Assembly (NCBI GenBank): GCA_945870865.1
Contig: CAMBTO010000015.1
Span: 1-36,521 of the forward strand
Direction of reading: 5' to 3'
DNA: 36,521 nucleotides
From: Klebsiella pneumoniae
Lineage (GTDB): Bacteria > Pseudomonadota > Gammaproteobacteria > Eutrophobiales > Eutrophobiaceae
Position 1 is the stretch's first letter. The number at the start of each line of letters is the position of its first letter. This document shows positions 1 through 9,230 of the stretch, one piece after another. The notes under the pieces were generated by a model. That model saw only the letters and a list, made by a program, of their open reading frames with translations. It did no database searches and was not told where the DNA came from. The position numbers and the translations under genes are program-made.

Positions 1-1
1 A

Positions 2-1273
2 CGTATGCAGGCAGTTAATATGCGTACGGGAGAGCTTATTTGGGATAAGGCCATGATTACACCTGTAAATGATGTCAGAGCGACTGCTGCACCTGCCCTT
101 GTGGGTGGAAAAGTCATTCAAGGCCTGTCATTTTGTGCAAATAATCCCGGTGGTTGTTATATCACCGCACTAGACGGTAAGACTGGTAATGAAATTTGGC
201 GTTTCTACACTATTGCCAGACCGGGAGAACCGGGTGGCGATACCTGGAGCGGCGCACCGCTGGAAGAACGATTTGGCGCCGGAGTGTGGGTTGCCCCCAG
301 TTATGATCACTCTCTCGGCCTCATTTATTTTGGGGTAGCCCAGACTTACCGCACAGCGACCTTGCTCCAACCAAAGGAGAATACCCGGGATACAGATAAC
401 GGCCTGTATACTGACTCAACTATTGCTATCGACCCTGATACCGGGAAACTTGCTTGGTATTATCAACACATGCCGCGGGATGTGTGGAATCAAGACTGGG
501 CCTTTGAACGGACACTCGTAAAGCTGCCTGGGGCAAAGGGTGGCCAGAAGTTGGTGGTCAATATCGGTAAGCTGGGTATATTGGAAGCACTCGATGCGCA
601 AACTGGACAATATGCGTTTTCGTACGATTTCGGTCTTCAAAACGTGGTTAAAGAGATTGACCCGGAAACTGGGGAGAAGACGCTCAATCCTGAATTTCGC
701 AATCCGCAGCCGGGTAAGCCGCTGTTTGTATGTCCGTCTGTTATAGGCGTTCGTAACTGGCCGGGGACAGCCTATGACCCGACAACCGGTATCATGTATA
801 TCAATCTGAACGAATCATGTATGGATTTAACCTGGATGCCAGGTGGTAGGGTACCCGGTGATAATGTCGACATACTAAATGCCGGTAAACCCCGTCCTGA
901 TAACGATGGTAAAATTGGAAATGTCCTGGCGATTGATCTTGCTACGGGAAAAAAGCTTTGGCAGATGCAACGTCGTGCATCCCAGTCCAGTGCTATTCTG
1001 GCGACGGCGGGCGGATTGATATTCGAGGGGTCGCAGGATCGTTGGTTCCGTGCGTCTGACAGCGCCACCGGTGAAGTCCTATGGCAAATCAGGTTAAATG
1101 CTCCACCGAGCTCCGCTCCAATCGCATTCAGCGTCGATGGTGAAGAATATATTGCAGTGGTTACCGGGCAAACCACGGTTGATAGAAGATTTATCGGATT
1201 CACCCCGGAGATCACCATAGGGGATCCTAACATCACATTGTGGGTATTCAAGCTTAGGCATCATATAAATTAA
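2..1273 (+). CDS. PQQ-dependent dehydrogenase, methanol/ethanol family (5'-truncated by the window edge)
   Basis: Repeated quinoprotein beta-propeller motifs (ALDGKTGNEIWRF, AIDPDTGKLAWYYQHMPRDVWNQDWAFER, AIDLATGKKLWQ, TATGGLIFEGSQDRWFRASDSATGEVLWQ). The frame is open to the window edge. Confidence 0.88.
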   Translation, partial: RMQAVNMRTGELIWDKAMITPVNDVRATAAPALVGGKVIQGLSFCANNPGGCYITALDGKTGNEIWRFYTIARPGEPGGDTWSGAPLEERFGAGVWVAPSYDHSLGLIYFGVAQTYRTATLLQPKENTRDTDNGLYTDSTIAIDPDTGKLAWYYQHMPRDVWNQDWAFERTLVKLPGAKGGQKLVVNIGKLGILEALDAQTGQYAFSYDFGLQNVVKEIDPETGEKTLNPEFRNPQPGKPLFVCPSVIGVRNWPGTAYDPTTGIMYINLNESCMDLTWMPGGRVPGDNVDILNAGKPRPDNDGKIGNVLAIDLATGKKLWQMQRRASQSSAILATAGGLIFEGSQDRWFRASDSATGEVLWQIRLNAPPSSAPIAFSVDGEEYIAVVTGQTTVDRRFIGFTPEITIGDPNITLWVFKLRHHIN

Positions 1274-1423
1274 CAGCTATGTAGGAGAAACAATATGAAT
1301 ACCGAAGCCGGGTACTATCCTGATCTGTAGTATATAATGTTAGGCCCTCAATTACTCTGAGAAGGTCGTCAACTATATCTTTTTTTTCAATTACCTATCA
1401 TTCCTCAAACCGGGGTTATATAT

Positions 1424-3634
1424 ATGAGATGCTCATTTAAAGCGGGTGGTTTTGCCTCACAACAAAAAAGTACGGCAGGCACGAAGAAAACACCCCTGGC
1501 CAGTGCGGTTGCCCGGGCCTGCATGGGCACACTGTTGATGGCCCCGACGCTGTCCGTATTCGCCCAGAGCAGTCAGGCCATCGACGAAATCATCGTCACC
1601 GGGCGCGGCAACAAAATCGACAATTCCACCATCACCAAATTAACCGAACCACTGCGGGATACACCCCAATCGATCCAGATTCTCTCCAAGGACTACCTCG
1701 ATAAACGTGGTGTCACTTCGCTGGAAGAAGCATTGCGTACCGTACCTGGCATTACACTGGGCGCAGGCGAATTCAGCTGGCAGGGCAATAATCCGAACAT
1801 ACGCGGTTTCTCCTCCCGAAACGATATGTTCCTGGATGGTATCCGTGACTACGGCAGTTATGCGCGTGACCCATTCAACCTGGAGGCCGTGGAGGTACTG
1901 CAAGGGCCTTCTTCAACGGTGTTCGGTCGCGGCTCCACGGGCGGTATCGTTAATCAGGCCAGCAAAAAACCGTTGGAAGATTCTCTGACCAGCTTTAAGG
2001 TTAATGTGGGCACCGACAATACCTTGCGCGGCGCTGTGGATCTGTCCAGGCCGGTAGAGTTACTGGGTGATGGGGCGGCCTTTCGGATCAACCTGATGGC
2101 ACAGCAGTCTGAAGTGGAGGACCGGGACGGTGGCGAGCTGGAACGTTATGGTATGGCCCCGAGTCTGGCCATGGGCCTTGGAACACCTACCCGCTTGACG
2201 CTGAGTTACATGAAACAGGTGGCCCATGATACCCCTGATTATGGCCTGCCCTGGAACAACAACGGGCGCCCTGCCGAGGTACCACGCAGTAATTTCTATG
2301 GATTTGACAGTGACTATCTGGACACCGACGCGGATATATTTACGACCGAGTTAGCACACGACTACAGTCCTGCCGTAAAGTTGAACGCCCAGTTCCGTTA
2401 TGCCAACTACACACGCGAAATGCGTATTACCGAGCCGCTGATCGCGGCGGCCGTCCCGATAGATAAGCCGTTGCAAGATGTGACTGTTAACCGTTATGTC
2501 TTTTTTGGTGACAGCAAGGAAACCCTGTTGTATGGCACGGGTAGTGCCACCTTCCTGTTTAATACCGGCCCGCTGGACCATACCCTGGTTTCCGGTCTTG
2601 AGCTTGCGAGAGAGACCTCGGCACCGACGTTCGGGTTCGCCGTCGGGGTGCCCGGCACCAATCTGTTGAATCCGGATCAGGGCAGTGGTTTTACCGCCGC
2701 CAGCATGGAGACGAGGGTAATCTCGGATACCAACGCTAACAGCCTGGCCTTGTATGCGCTCGATACTATCAAGTTCACCGAGTCTTGGCAGCTGGTCGCC
2801 GGGCTGCGTTGGGACAGGTTTGATTTTGACTATAATGCGACGCGCTTCGCCGGAACACCGACACGGTTTATGGGCGCCGGAACCAATAGCACGGAAGCGT
2901 TCCAGCAGGTAAACAAGGAATTTAGTTATCGTGCGGCCCTGGTCTATAAACCGGTAGAGGCCGGCAGTATCTATATGAGCCTGGGTTCATCGTTCAACCC
3001 GTCTGCCGAAGGTCTTTCCTTCCTCACGACAGGGCGGGGATTGGGTCTCGGCAACCAGAATCTTGATCCTGAAAAGAACCGAAGCTATGAGTTAGGGACC
3101 AAATGGGAATTGTTTGAAAAAAATGTGACGGTCAATGGTGCTGTGTTTCGTACCACCAAGACCAATGCGCGACTTCCTGATCCGAACAACCCCGGCTTTA
3201 ATATACTCGCAGCAGAGCTGCAGGTAGATGGCGTGTCTGTAGAGGTAACCGGCAATATCACTGAAAAACTGGCGCTGATGGGCGGCTATACTTTTCTCGA
3301 CGGCGAGGGTCCATGCCGACCTCCCTGTGTGCTGGATACCCCGGACCATTCCCTCTCTACGTGGGCGACCTATCGGGTGACGGAACGTCTGCAACTCGGA
3401 GCGGGTGGGCGTTATCTTTCTGAACGCTTTGCCGTTAGGGCCCCGGGGGAGAAGCGGATTCCGGGATACTGGGCGTTCGATGCGATGGGTAGCTACCAGT
3501 GGTCGGAGCAGACATTGTTAAAACTGAATCTGACCAATCTGACCAACAAGGAATATTTTTCCCAATTACACCCCTGGCATCTTGTACCGGCCCCGGGATT
3601 CACAGCGATGTTTGCGATCAATATGCAATATTAG
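1424..3634 (+). CDS. TonB-dependent catecholate siderophore receptor, Fiu/PiuA-like
   Basis: 736 aa. Plug domain (DEIIVTGR, LRDTPQSIQILSKDYLDKRGVTSLEEALRTVPGI, NIRGFSSRNDMFLDGIRDYG, EVLQGPSSTVFGRGSTGGIVN), barrel, and C-terminal aromatic residue. Followed by a PiuC/YbiX-type hydroxylase, the usual partner of this receptor class. Confidence 0.9.
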   Translation: MRCSFKAGGFASQQKSTAGTKKTPLASAVARACMGTLLMAPTLSVFAQSSQAIDEIIVTGRGNKIDNSTITKLTEPLRDTPQSIQILSKDYLDKRGVTSLEEALRTVPGITLGAGEFSWQGNNPNIRGFSSRNDMFLDGIRDYGSYARDPFNLEAVEVLQGPSSTVFGRGSTGGIVNQASKKPLEDSLTSFKVNVGTDNTLRGAVDLSRPVELLGDGAAFRINLMAQQSEVEDRDGGELERYGMAPSLAMGLGTPTRLTLSYMKQVAHDTPDYGLPWNNNGRPAEVPRSNFYGFDSDYLDTDADIFTTELAHDYSPAVKLNAQFRYANYTREMRITEPLIAAAVPIDKPLQDVTVNRYVFFGDSKETLLYGTGSATFLFNTGPLDHTLVSGLELARETSAPTFGFAVGVPGTNLLNPDQGSGFTAASMETRVISDTNANSLALYALDTIKFTESWQLVAGLRWDRFDFDYNATRFAGTPTRFMGAGTNSTEAFQQVNKEFSYRAALVYKPVEAGSIYMSLGSSFNPSAEGLSFLTTGRGLGLGNQNLDPEKNRSYELGTKWELFEKNVTVNGAVFRTTKTNARLPDPNNPGFNILAAELQVDGVSVEVTGNITEKLALMGGYTFLDGEGPCRPPCVLDTPDHSLSTWATYRVTERLQLGAGGRYLSERFAVRAPGEKRIPGYWAFDAMGSYQWSEQTLLKLNLTNLTNKEYFSQLHPWHLVPAPGFTAMFAINMQY

Positions 3635-3645
3635 GTCCGGCATGA

Positions 3646-4326
3646 ATGTTAATCCAGATTCCAAAGGTGTTATCCGCAGACGAACTTGAACACTTTCGCC
3701 AGCAGCTCAAGCTCGCAAACTGGGATGATGGCAGGCACAGTGCTGGTTATCTGTCCCGGCGTGTCAAGGACAACACCCAGCTTCCTGACCGAGACCCGAT
3801 AGCCGAAAGCCTGGGTGAAATCATACTCGCATCTCTGGACAGAAACGCGCTGTTCACCTCGGCAGCGTTGCCGCTGAAAATAGTACCGCCTTTGTTTAAT
3901 TGCTATGAGGTCACGCAGACCTACGGTCCACATATAGATGGAGCGATCCGTCCGGTCACCGGAACCCCGTATCGGGTACGCACTGATCTCTCTGCAACCC
4001 TGTTTCTCAGTGACCCCGCCGAATACGACGGTGGTGAATTGATGATCCAGGACACCTATGGTGAACGGAGCATCAAGCTTTCCGCCGGTGATATGGTGCT
4101 GTATCCCGGCACCAGTGTGCATCGGGTAAGTCCGGTCACGCGTGGTGTACGTCTGGCATCTTTCTTCTGGATCCAGAGTATGGTCCGCGACCTGGCCCAT
4201 CGGACCACATTGTTTCAGCTTGATAATGCCATTCAAAGTATTGCCAGGGACTTACCCGGACATACAGGACTGGTTGAATTGGCAGGCGTCTATCACAACC
4301 TGTTGCGGGACTGGGGCGACACCTGA
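3646..4326 (+). CDS. piuC: PKHD-type Fe(II)/2-oxoglutarate hydroxylase (PiuC/YbiX family)
   Basis: 226 aa. HxD motif in YGPHIDGAIR, distal H and R in SVHRVSPVTRGVR, and ATLFLSDPAEYDGGEL typical of the family. Lies directly downstream of the receptor. Confidence 0.9.
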   Translation: MLIQIPKVLSADELEHFRQQLKLANWDDGRHSAGYLSRRVKDNTQLPDRDPIAESLGEIILASLDRNALFTSAALPLKIVPPLFNCYEVTQTYGPHIDGAIRPVTGTPYRVRTDLSATLFLSDPAEYDGGELMIQDTYGERSIKLSAGDMVLYPGTSVHRVSPVTRGVRLASFFWIQSMVRDLAHRTTLFQLDNAIQSIARDLPGHTGLVELAGVYHNLLRDWGDT

Positions 4327-4424
4327 GTTTACAAATTTCAGGAAACAGATTACACCTTTCTGGCAAGCACATTTTTGCCTGTCGGATGGGATGATCCTGC
4401 ATCAAGTTATGGTACTATTCGTAC

Positions 4425-4532
4425 GTGGCCTGTATCGGCCAGCTCGTGGCGTGAAGTTATGAACCCCGTCAGGCCCGGAAGGGAGCAGCGGCAGTAATGG
4501 ATACGGGTGCGAACCTGGACGGTGCAGGCCAC
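4425..4532 (+). ncRNA. ffs: Signal recognition particle RNA, bacterial small (4.5S) type
   Basis: Conserved apical core GTCAGGCCCGGAAGGGAGCAGCGGCAGTAA (cf. GTCAGGTCCGGAAGGAAGCAGCCAAGGCAGA in E. coli 4.5S RNA), with terminal pairing GTGGCCTG...CAGGCCAC. Lies immediately upstream of dnaX, a common location. Confidence 0.93.
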
Positions 4533-4612
4533 ACTTTAGCTTGAATGCATTACCGGAGCAGCTGTGCACCTGTGCTGCCCCGGACGATCTCAAATCCGGA
4601 AGCAGACAGACA

Positions 4613-6199
4613 ATGACCTATCAGGTACTCGCCAGAAAATGGCGGCCGCATTCCTTCGCAGATATGGTCGGACAGACCCATGTGCTGGCAGCCTTGCGCA
4701 ATGCGCTCGATTCTGATCGTCTGCACCATGCCTACCTGTTTACCGGTACCCGCGGTGTGGGCAAGACCACGCTGGCCCGTATCATGGCCAAATGCCTCAA
4801 TTGTGAGAAAGGTGTCAGCTCTACCCCCTGTGGCCAGTGCAGCGCCTGTGTCTCCATTGATGAAGGCCGGTTTGTTGACCTGATTGAGGTCGATGCCGCG
4901 TCCCGTTCGAAGGTCGATGAGACCCGCGACTTGATGGACAATGTGCAATATGCCCCGAGCAGTGGCCGCTACAAGGTGTATCTGATCGATGAGGTGCACA
5001 TGTTCTCCGCGCACAGTTTTAACGCCTTGTTAAAGACACTGGAAGAACCGCCTCCGCATGTGAAGTTCTTGTTGGCGACCACTGAACCGAAGAAACTGCC
5101 GGTGACGATCCTGTCGCGCTGTCTGCAATTCAACCTGAAGCATCTGACGCGTGAGCAGATTGGTGGGCAGTTGCGCGATATCCTGGTGAAGGAAAATGTC
5201 GAGGCCGATGAGGTGTCGATACGGCTGGTCGCCGCCGGTGCGAATGGCAGTATGCGCGACGCCTTGAGTCTGCTGGATCAGGCGATAGCCTTCGGCAATG
5301 GCGCCCTGCGCGAGACCGAGGTCCGCGAGATGCTCGGCACGATAGACAGCAGTGATCTGGCGGCGCTGTTCCAGGCGCTCGCGGCCGGTGATGCCGCCGC
5401 GATGGTCCAGTGCATCGACGCGATGGACGAACATAACCCGGACTACGATGCGGTGTTATCCGAATTACTGGCCGACCTGCATGATATCGCGGTCTGTCAG
5501 GTCACCGGCGGCAAGGTGGAGCAAATTCGCCCGGAGATTGCCGCGCTGGCCGGTCAGTTTGACAAGGAAGATGTACAACTTTATTACCAGATCGCGTTGA
5601 ACGGTCGGCGTGATTTGTCCGGCGCTCCGGAACCGCGCGTCGGTTTCGAGATGACGATGATACGCATGCTGGCGTTTAGACCAGCGGCGACCACACCCGG
5701 TAGCAGTCGACCGGTTCTGGTGTCTGCCCCGAGTGCCCCGGTAAGAACACCGACGGCCACACCGACCGCCGCACCGGTACCACAGACCCGGGCCGAAGCC
5801 ACGCCTATTAAAAAGGCCAGTGGGTCACAGGACTGGTTGCAGATGATCGATGAGCTCGGGCTGACCGGTCTGGTGCGCGAGTTTGCCGGCAATTGTGTAC
5901 TGAAGGAGCGCACGGACAACCGTGTGCATCTGGTCTTGCGCCCGGCGCAACAGCACCTGTTGCAGACGAACATGAAGGACAAGTTACAGAAGGTGATTGC
6001 GGACAATTATGGCGCCGAGGTCAAATTGATCCTCAACGTCGAGGAACCGGAGACTCAAACACCCATCGAACAGAAGGTGCAGGCCGAGCAGGGCCTACGC
6101 GAACAGGCGAAGTCCTCGTTCCAGCAGGACCCGTTCGTCCGCGAGATGCAGGATGCGTTTAACGCCAGCATTGACCAGAAGTCCATACAACCGCGATAA
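4613..6199 (+). CDS. dnaX: DNA polymerase III subunit gamma/tau
   Basis: MTYQVLARKWRPHSFADMVGQTHVL, Walker A GTRGVGKTTLARIMAKCLNC, zinc-binding cysteines, LIDEVHMFSAHSFNALLKTLEEPP. Start placed at the internal ATG (4613), not the ORF-track start at 4541, because the extra 24 codons lie outside the conserved start. Confidence 0.97.
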   Translation: MTYQVLARKWRPHSFADMVGQTHVLAALRNALDSDRLHHAYLFTGTRGVGKTTLARIMAKCLNCEKGVSSTPCGQCSACVSIDEGRFVDLIEVDAASRSKVDETRDLMDNVQYAPSSGRYKVYLIDEVHMFSAHSFNALLKTLEEPPPHVKFLLATTEPKKLPVTILSRCLQFNLKHLTREQIGGQLRDILVKENVEADEVSIRLVAAGANGSMRDALSLLDQAIAFGNGALRETEVREMLGTIDSSDLAALFQALAAGDAAAMVQCIDAMDEHNPDYDAVLSELLADLHDIAVCQVTGGKVEQIRPEIAALAGQFDKEDVQLYYQIALNGRRDLSGAPEPRVGFEMTMIRMLAFRPAATTPGSSRPVLVSAPSAPVRTPTATPTAAPVPQTRAEATPIKKASGSQDWLQMIDELGLTGLVREFAGNCVLKERTDNRVHLVLRPAQQHLLQTNMKDKLQKVIADNYGAEVKLILNVEEPETQTPIEQKVQAEQGLREQAKSSFQQDPFVREMQDAFNASIDQKSIQPR

Positions 6200-6217
6200 C
6201 AGAGTGAGAGATAAACC

Positions 6218-6541
6218 ATGAAGGCCGGACTCGGTAATATCATGAAACAGGCCCAGCAGATGCAGGAGAACCTGAAGAAAGTACAGGATGAGATAGCCCA
6301 GGCGGTCGTCACCGGTGAATCCGGTGCCGGGCTGGTCAAGGTCACGATGACCGGCAAGCACGATATCCGCAAGGTGCAGATCGACAAGAGTCTGATAGGT
6401 GATGATATCGAAATGCTGGAAGACCTGATCGCCGCGGCCGTCAATGATGCGAATCGCCGGGTGGAAAAGCTGTCTGCAGAAAAGATGTCCGCGTTTTCCT
6501 CCGGGCTGAATCTGCCTGCCGGTATGAATCTGCCGTTTTAA
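6218..6541 (+). CDS. ybaB: YbaB/EbfC family nucleoid-associated protein
   Basis: 107 aa; [28 protein letters not shown]. Sits in the conserved dnaX-ybaB-recR order. Confidence 0.96.
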   Translation: MKAGLGNIMKQAQQMQENLKKVQDEIAQAVVTGESGAGLVKVTMTGKHDIRKVQIDKSLIGDDIEMLEDLIAAAVNDANRRVEKLSAEKMSAFSSGLNLPAGMNLPF

Positions 6542-6580
6542 TCCTGCTGCTCTCGAACCACGGGTATAATTGCTCATACC

Positions 6581-7174
6581 ATGTCTGAATTTTCCAAACT
6601 AGACCAGCTGATCGGCGCACTGCGCTGTATGCCCGGTGTCGGCAAGAAGTCGGCCCAACGTATTGCCTATCATTTGTTGCAACGTAATCGTGAAGGCGCG
6701 CGCAATCTTGCACGTGCGTTGATGAAGGCGATGGACGGTATTGGTCATTGCGAGCGGTGCCGGAATTTCAGTGAGACGGATATCTGTTCAATCTGTAGCA
6801 GTGACAAGCGTGATCAGGGCTTGTTATGTATCGTCGAGAGTCCGGCGGATGTGTATGCGGTGGAAGAGGCCGGTTATCGCGGCGTTTATTTTGTGTTGAT
6901 GGGCCATTTATCGCCGCTCGACGGTATCGGCCCGGAAGACCTCGGTCTCGATTTATTGTCCTCGTTGGTGGATCAGGGACAGGTCACGGAGGTGATCCTT
7001 GCGACCAATTCCACGGTTGAAGGTGAGGCCACCGCCCATTTCATCAGCGAGATTATGCGCCGGAAAAAGATTCGCGTCTCGCGCATCGCCCACGGTGTGC
7101 CGATGGGGGGTGAGCTCGAATATGTCGACAGCGGTACGTTGTCACAGGCGATATCAGGCAGACGCGAGGTCTAG
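6581..7174 (+). CDS. recR: Recombination mediator protein RecR
   Basis: [24 protein letters not shown], CxxC zinc finger ([18 protein letters not shown]), Toprim region ([41 protein letters not shown]). Confidence 0.97.
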   Translation: MSEFSKLDQLIGALRCMPGVGKKSAQRIAYHLLQRNREGARNLARALMKAMDGIGHCERCRNFSETDICSICSSDKRDQGLLCIVESPADVYAVEEAGYRGVYFVLMGHLSPLDGIGPEDLGLDLLSSLVDQGQVTEVILATNSTVEGEATAHFISEIMRRKKIRVSRIAHGVPMGGELEYVDSGTLSQAISGRREV

Positions 7175-7306
7175 GCTGCAATATCTGTCCAGTTAGCCCC
7201 TCCGCTTTAAAACTTCAAGTTATACGGTTGTGTTCGCAACCGAATAGATGCATTTTTAGCGAATCTGGATACTGGATCTCCCTCAGTGGCCTGATGCCCA
7301 CATATC

Positions 7307-7666
7307 TTGATCGATACCGGCAGTATTGTGTGTACTGATATGAGCGATACACTTGCCTCCAATATCTATCTTGGAGATGTCAGTAGCGAGATATGGGAAT
7401 TTATTATGAACCCACGACCGTGTGTGTTTGCCAATACCCATAAGGTGGCCTGGGACAAGGATCCAAACTACTTGGATTGGCATAAGGGTCTCGTGTTTGA
7501 TGACATTCAGGATTTGCACAGTTGTCTTGAATGCGCAATATTGACCCATGGCACATACCTGGCAAGACAGGTGGAATTATTTAAATATACGTTTGATATC
7601 ACTGAAGAGCCATCTTCCCGCAGGGCGGCCAATGCAATCTTGCAGTTCATGAATATAATCGTATGA
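7307..7666 (+). pseudogene. C-terminal remnant of a CDP-glycerol glycerophosphotransferase-like / polysaccharide transferase protein
   Basis: ASNIYLGDVSSEIWEFIMNPRPCVFANTHKVAWDKDPNYLDWHKGLVFDD resembles the C-terminal part of this family (…AADIYLGDVSSQVYEFL…RPCIFLNAHG…DPNY…). Only 119 codons with a TTG start. The frame is closed by TGA at 7292-7294, and the N-terminal two thirds are missing. Overlaps the flippase start by 4 nt (ATGA). Confidence 0.6.
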
Positions 7667-9195
7667 GCATAATGACAGCAAAGCACAACAACGATGCAAG
7701 GCCGGCGGTAGCAAAGGGGATTGGTTCAGTATTTCTGGCCAGAACCGGATCGATCATTGAACTCATCACCCAACCGGCCTACACCTGGATGTTCGGACTG
7801 GCATCCTATGGCTTGTATGCAGTACTCTGGTCACTGGTCAATGTGATAGAAAAAATCACCGATTTGGCCATGACGAATGCCTTGCAGCGGGTCCTGCCCT
7901 ATGAATCTGACATAAACGTCAGGGCAGGAATCATCAAGGGTGCACTTGTGCTCGGTGTTATACCGCCTATCATCGTCGCTGCGATATTATCGCTGGCGGC
8001 ACCCGTTATTGCGCCACTTTTCAATGTGGCAGACAAGGACCAGGCTCACCTTGTCCTGGCAATCAGCATATTTGTCTGGTCGATACCCTTGTGGGCGATG
8101 GTCGAGATTATTACGTCCATGTTGAGGGCCTGCAAGGCGTTTGGACCCGAAATACGCCTGCGCATATTCTGGGAACAGGTGATGCGACTGGTGCTGGCTG
8201 TGATTTTCTGGTGGATGGGGCTGGATATTATGGCGTTATTGCTGGCACATCTGATATCACTGCTACTGACAGTGGTTCTTTCATTTCGTGTCCTCAACAG
8301 ATATGTCAGTCTGGGCCTGGTGTGGAGAACACGGCTATCCAGACCGGTACTGCATAACCTGTTGCTTTCCGGAATATCTGTTTTGCCTTCAAATATACTG
8401 GGTCGAATCTTTTCAGATGTGCCGGTTCTGTTTCTGAATGTGTTCCTGCCGGGTGTGGCGGGGGCCAATGCAGCAGGTCTGTATAGCATAGCCCGCAAAC
8501 TGGCGAGTATTCCACAAATGGTTGGAACCGTTTTTTCGCATGTGATTTCGCCAGTTGCCGCATCTGGTGAAAACAGGAAACTCGCTACCCTGCAAACCTT
8601 GTATACATTTTCATTACGTATCTCCCTGTTACTGGCGCTACCTACCGTGATGCTGCTGATATTATCAGTGGATACACTGCTTGGCCTGTTTGTTACCGGC
8701 GCAGTATCTGCATGGCCGATGGTGGTTATCCTCACTTGCGCACGCGGGTTTGAGGCGATGCTGGGTCCGGCTACTGCGATCCAGCAAGTCTTCAGCAACC
8801 GCTTAATCCCGATGCTGAATACTGTTATTGGACTGGTTGTTGCAAGTATCGTTATCCTGATGGCATTTCCGGAGTATGGTGCGACTGGACTGGCGCTCGG
8901 TGTGGCATCCGGGCAGGTTATCATGGCAATGCTTTCAGTCTGGCAATTATCCCGGATGGATAATCTTTATTACTTTGATGCGAAGTTTATACAGATCGTC
9001 GGTGCAGCACTGACGTCCTGTCTGGTGATGTTTGTTACAGCTAGGTTAACAGCGTCAGCCCCGGCCCTGCTTCAAGGTATTATTTTAATGACTGTATACT
9101 TGATGGTATTGTGGTCCGGGTTACGCTTTGCATTACCGGCCCAGGATAGACAGGCTCTGGGTAAACTCGGCCGTGGACTCAGACTGGGTAGCTGA
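7663..9195 (+). CDS. Oligosaccharide flippase / lipopolysaccharide biosynthesis membrane protein (MATE/MviN-like superfamily, Wzx-type)
   Basis: 510 aa, multiple hydrophobic segments, N-terminal KGIGSVFLARTGSIIELITQPAYTWMFGLASYGLYAVLWSLVNV typical of polysaccharide exporters. Confidence 0.8.
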   Translation: MSIMTAKHNNDARPAVAKGIGSVFLARTGSIIELITQPAYTWMFGLASYGLYAVLWSLVNVIEKITDLAMTNALQRVLPYESDINVRAGIIKGALVLGVIPPIIVAAILSLAAPVIAPLFNVADKDQAHLVLAISIFVWSIPLWAMVEIITSMLRACKAFGPEIRLRIFWEQVMRLVLAVIFWWMGLDIMALLLAHLISLLLTVVLSFRVLNRYVSLGLVWRTRLSRPVLHNLLLSGISVLPSNILGRIFSDVPVLFLNVFLPGVAGANAAGLYSIARKLASIPQMVGTVFSHVISPVAASGENRKLATLQTLYTFSLRISLLLALPTVMLLILSVDTLLGLFVTGAVSAWPMVVILTCARGFEAMLGPATAIQQVFSNRLIPMLNTVIGLVVASIVILMAFPEYGATGLALGVASGQVIMAMLSVWQLSRMDNLYYFDAKFIQIVGAALTSCLVMFVTARLTASAPALLQGIILMTVYLMVLWSGLRFALPAQDRQALGKLGRGLRLGS

Positions 9196-9230
9196 GATGA
9201 ACTCTAGATCAGTCATTAATTCCGTACCCG

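Noticed and set aside
1294-1423. Fur box upstream of the TonB receptor
   Set aside because: Expected for this receptor class, but I could not find a convincing match to the GATAATGATAATCATTATC consensus by eye.
3670-4236. 188-aa minus-strand ORF antisense to piuC
   Set aside because: Antisense shadow ORF within a clear PKHD-type hydroxylase gene.
8046-8924. 292-aa minus-strand ORF antisense to the flippase
   Set aside because: Low-complexity Ser/Thr/Ile-rich translation fully antisense to a convincing membrane protein; a shadow ORF.
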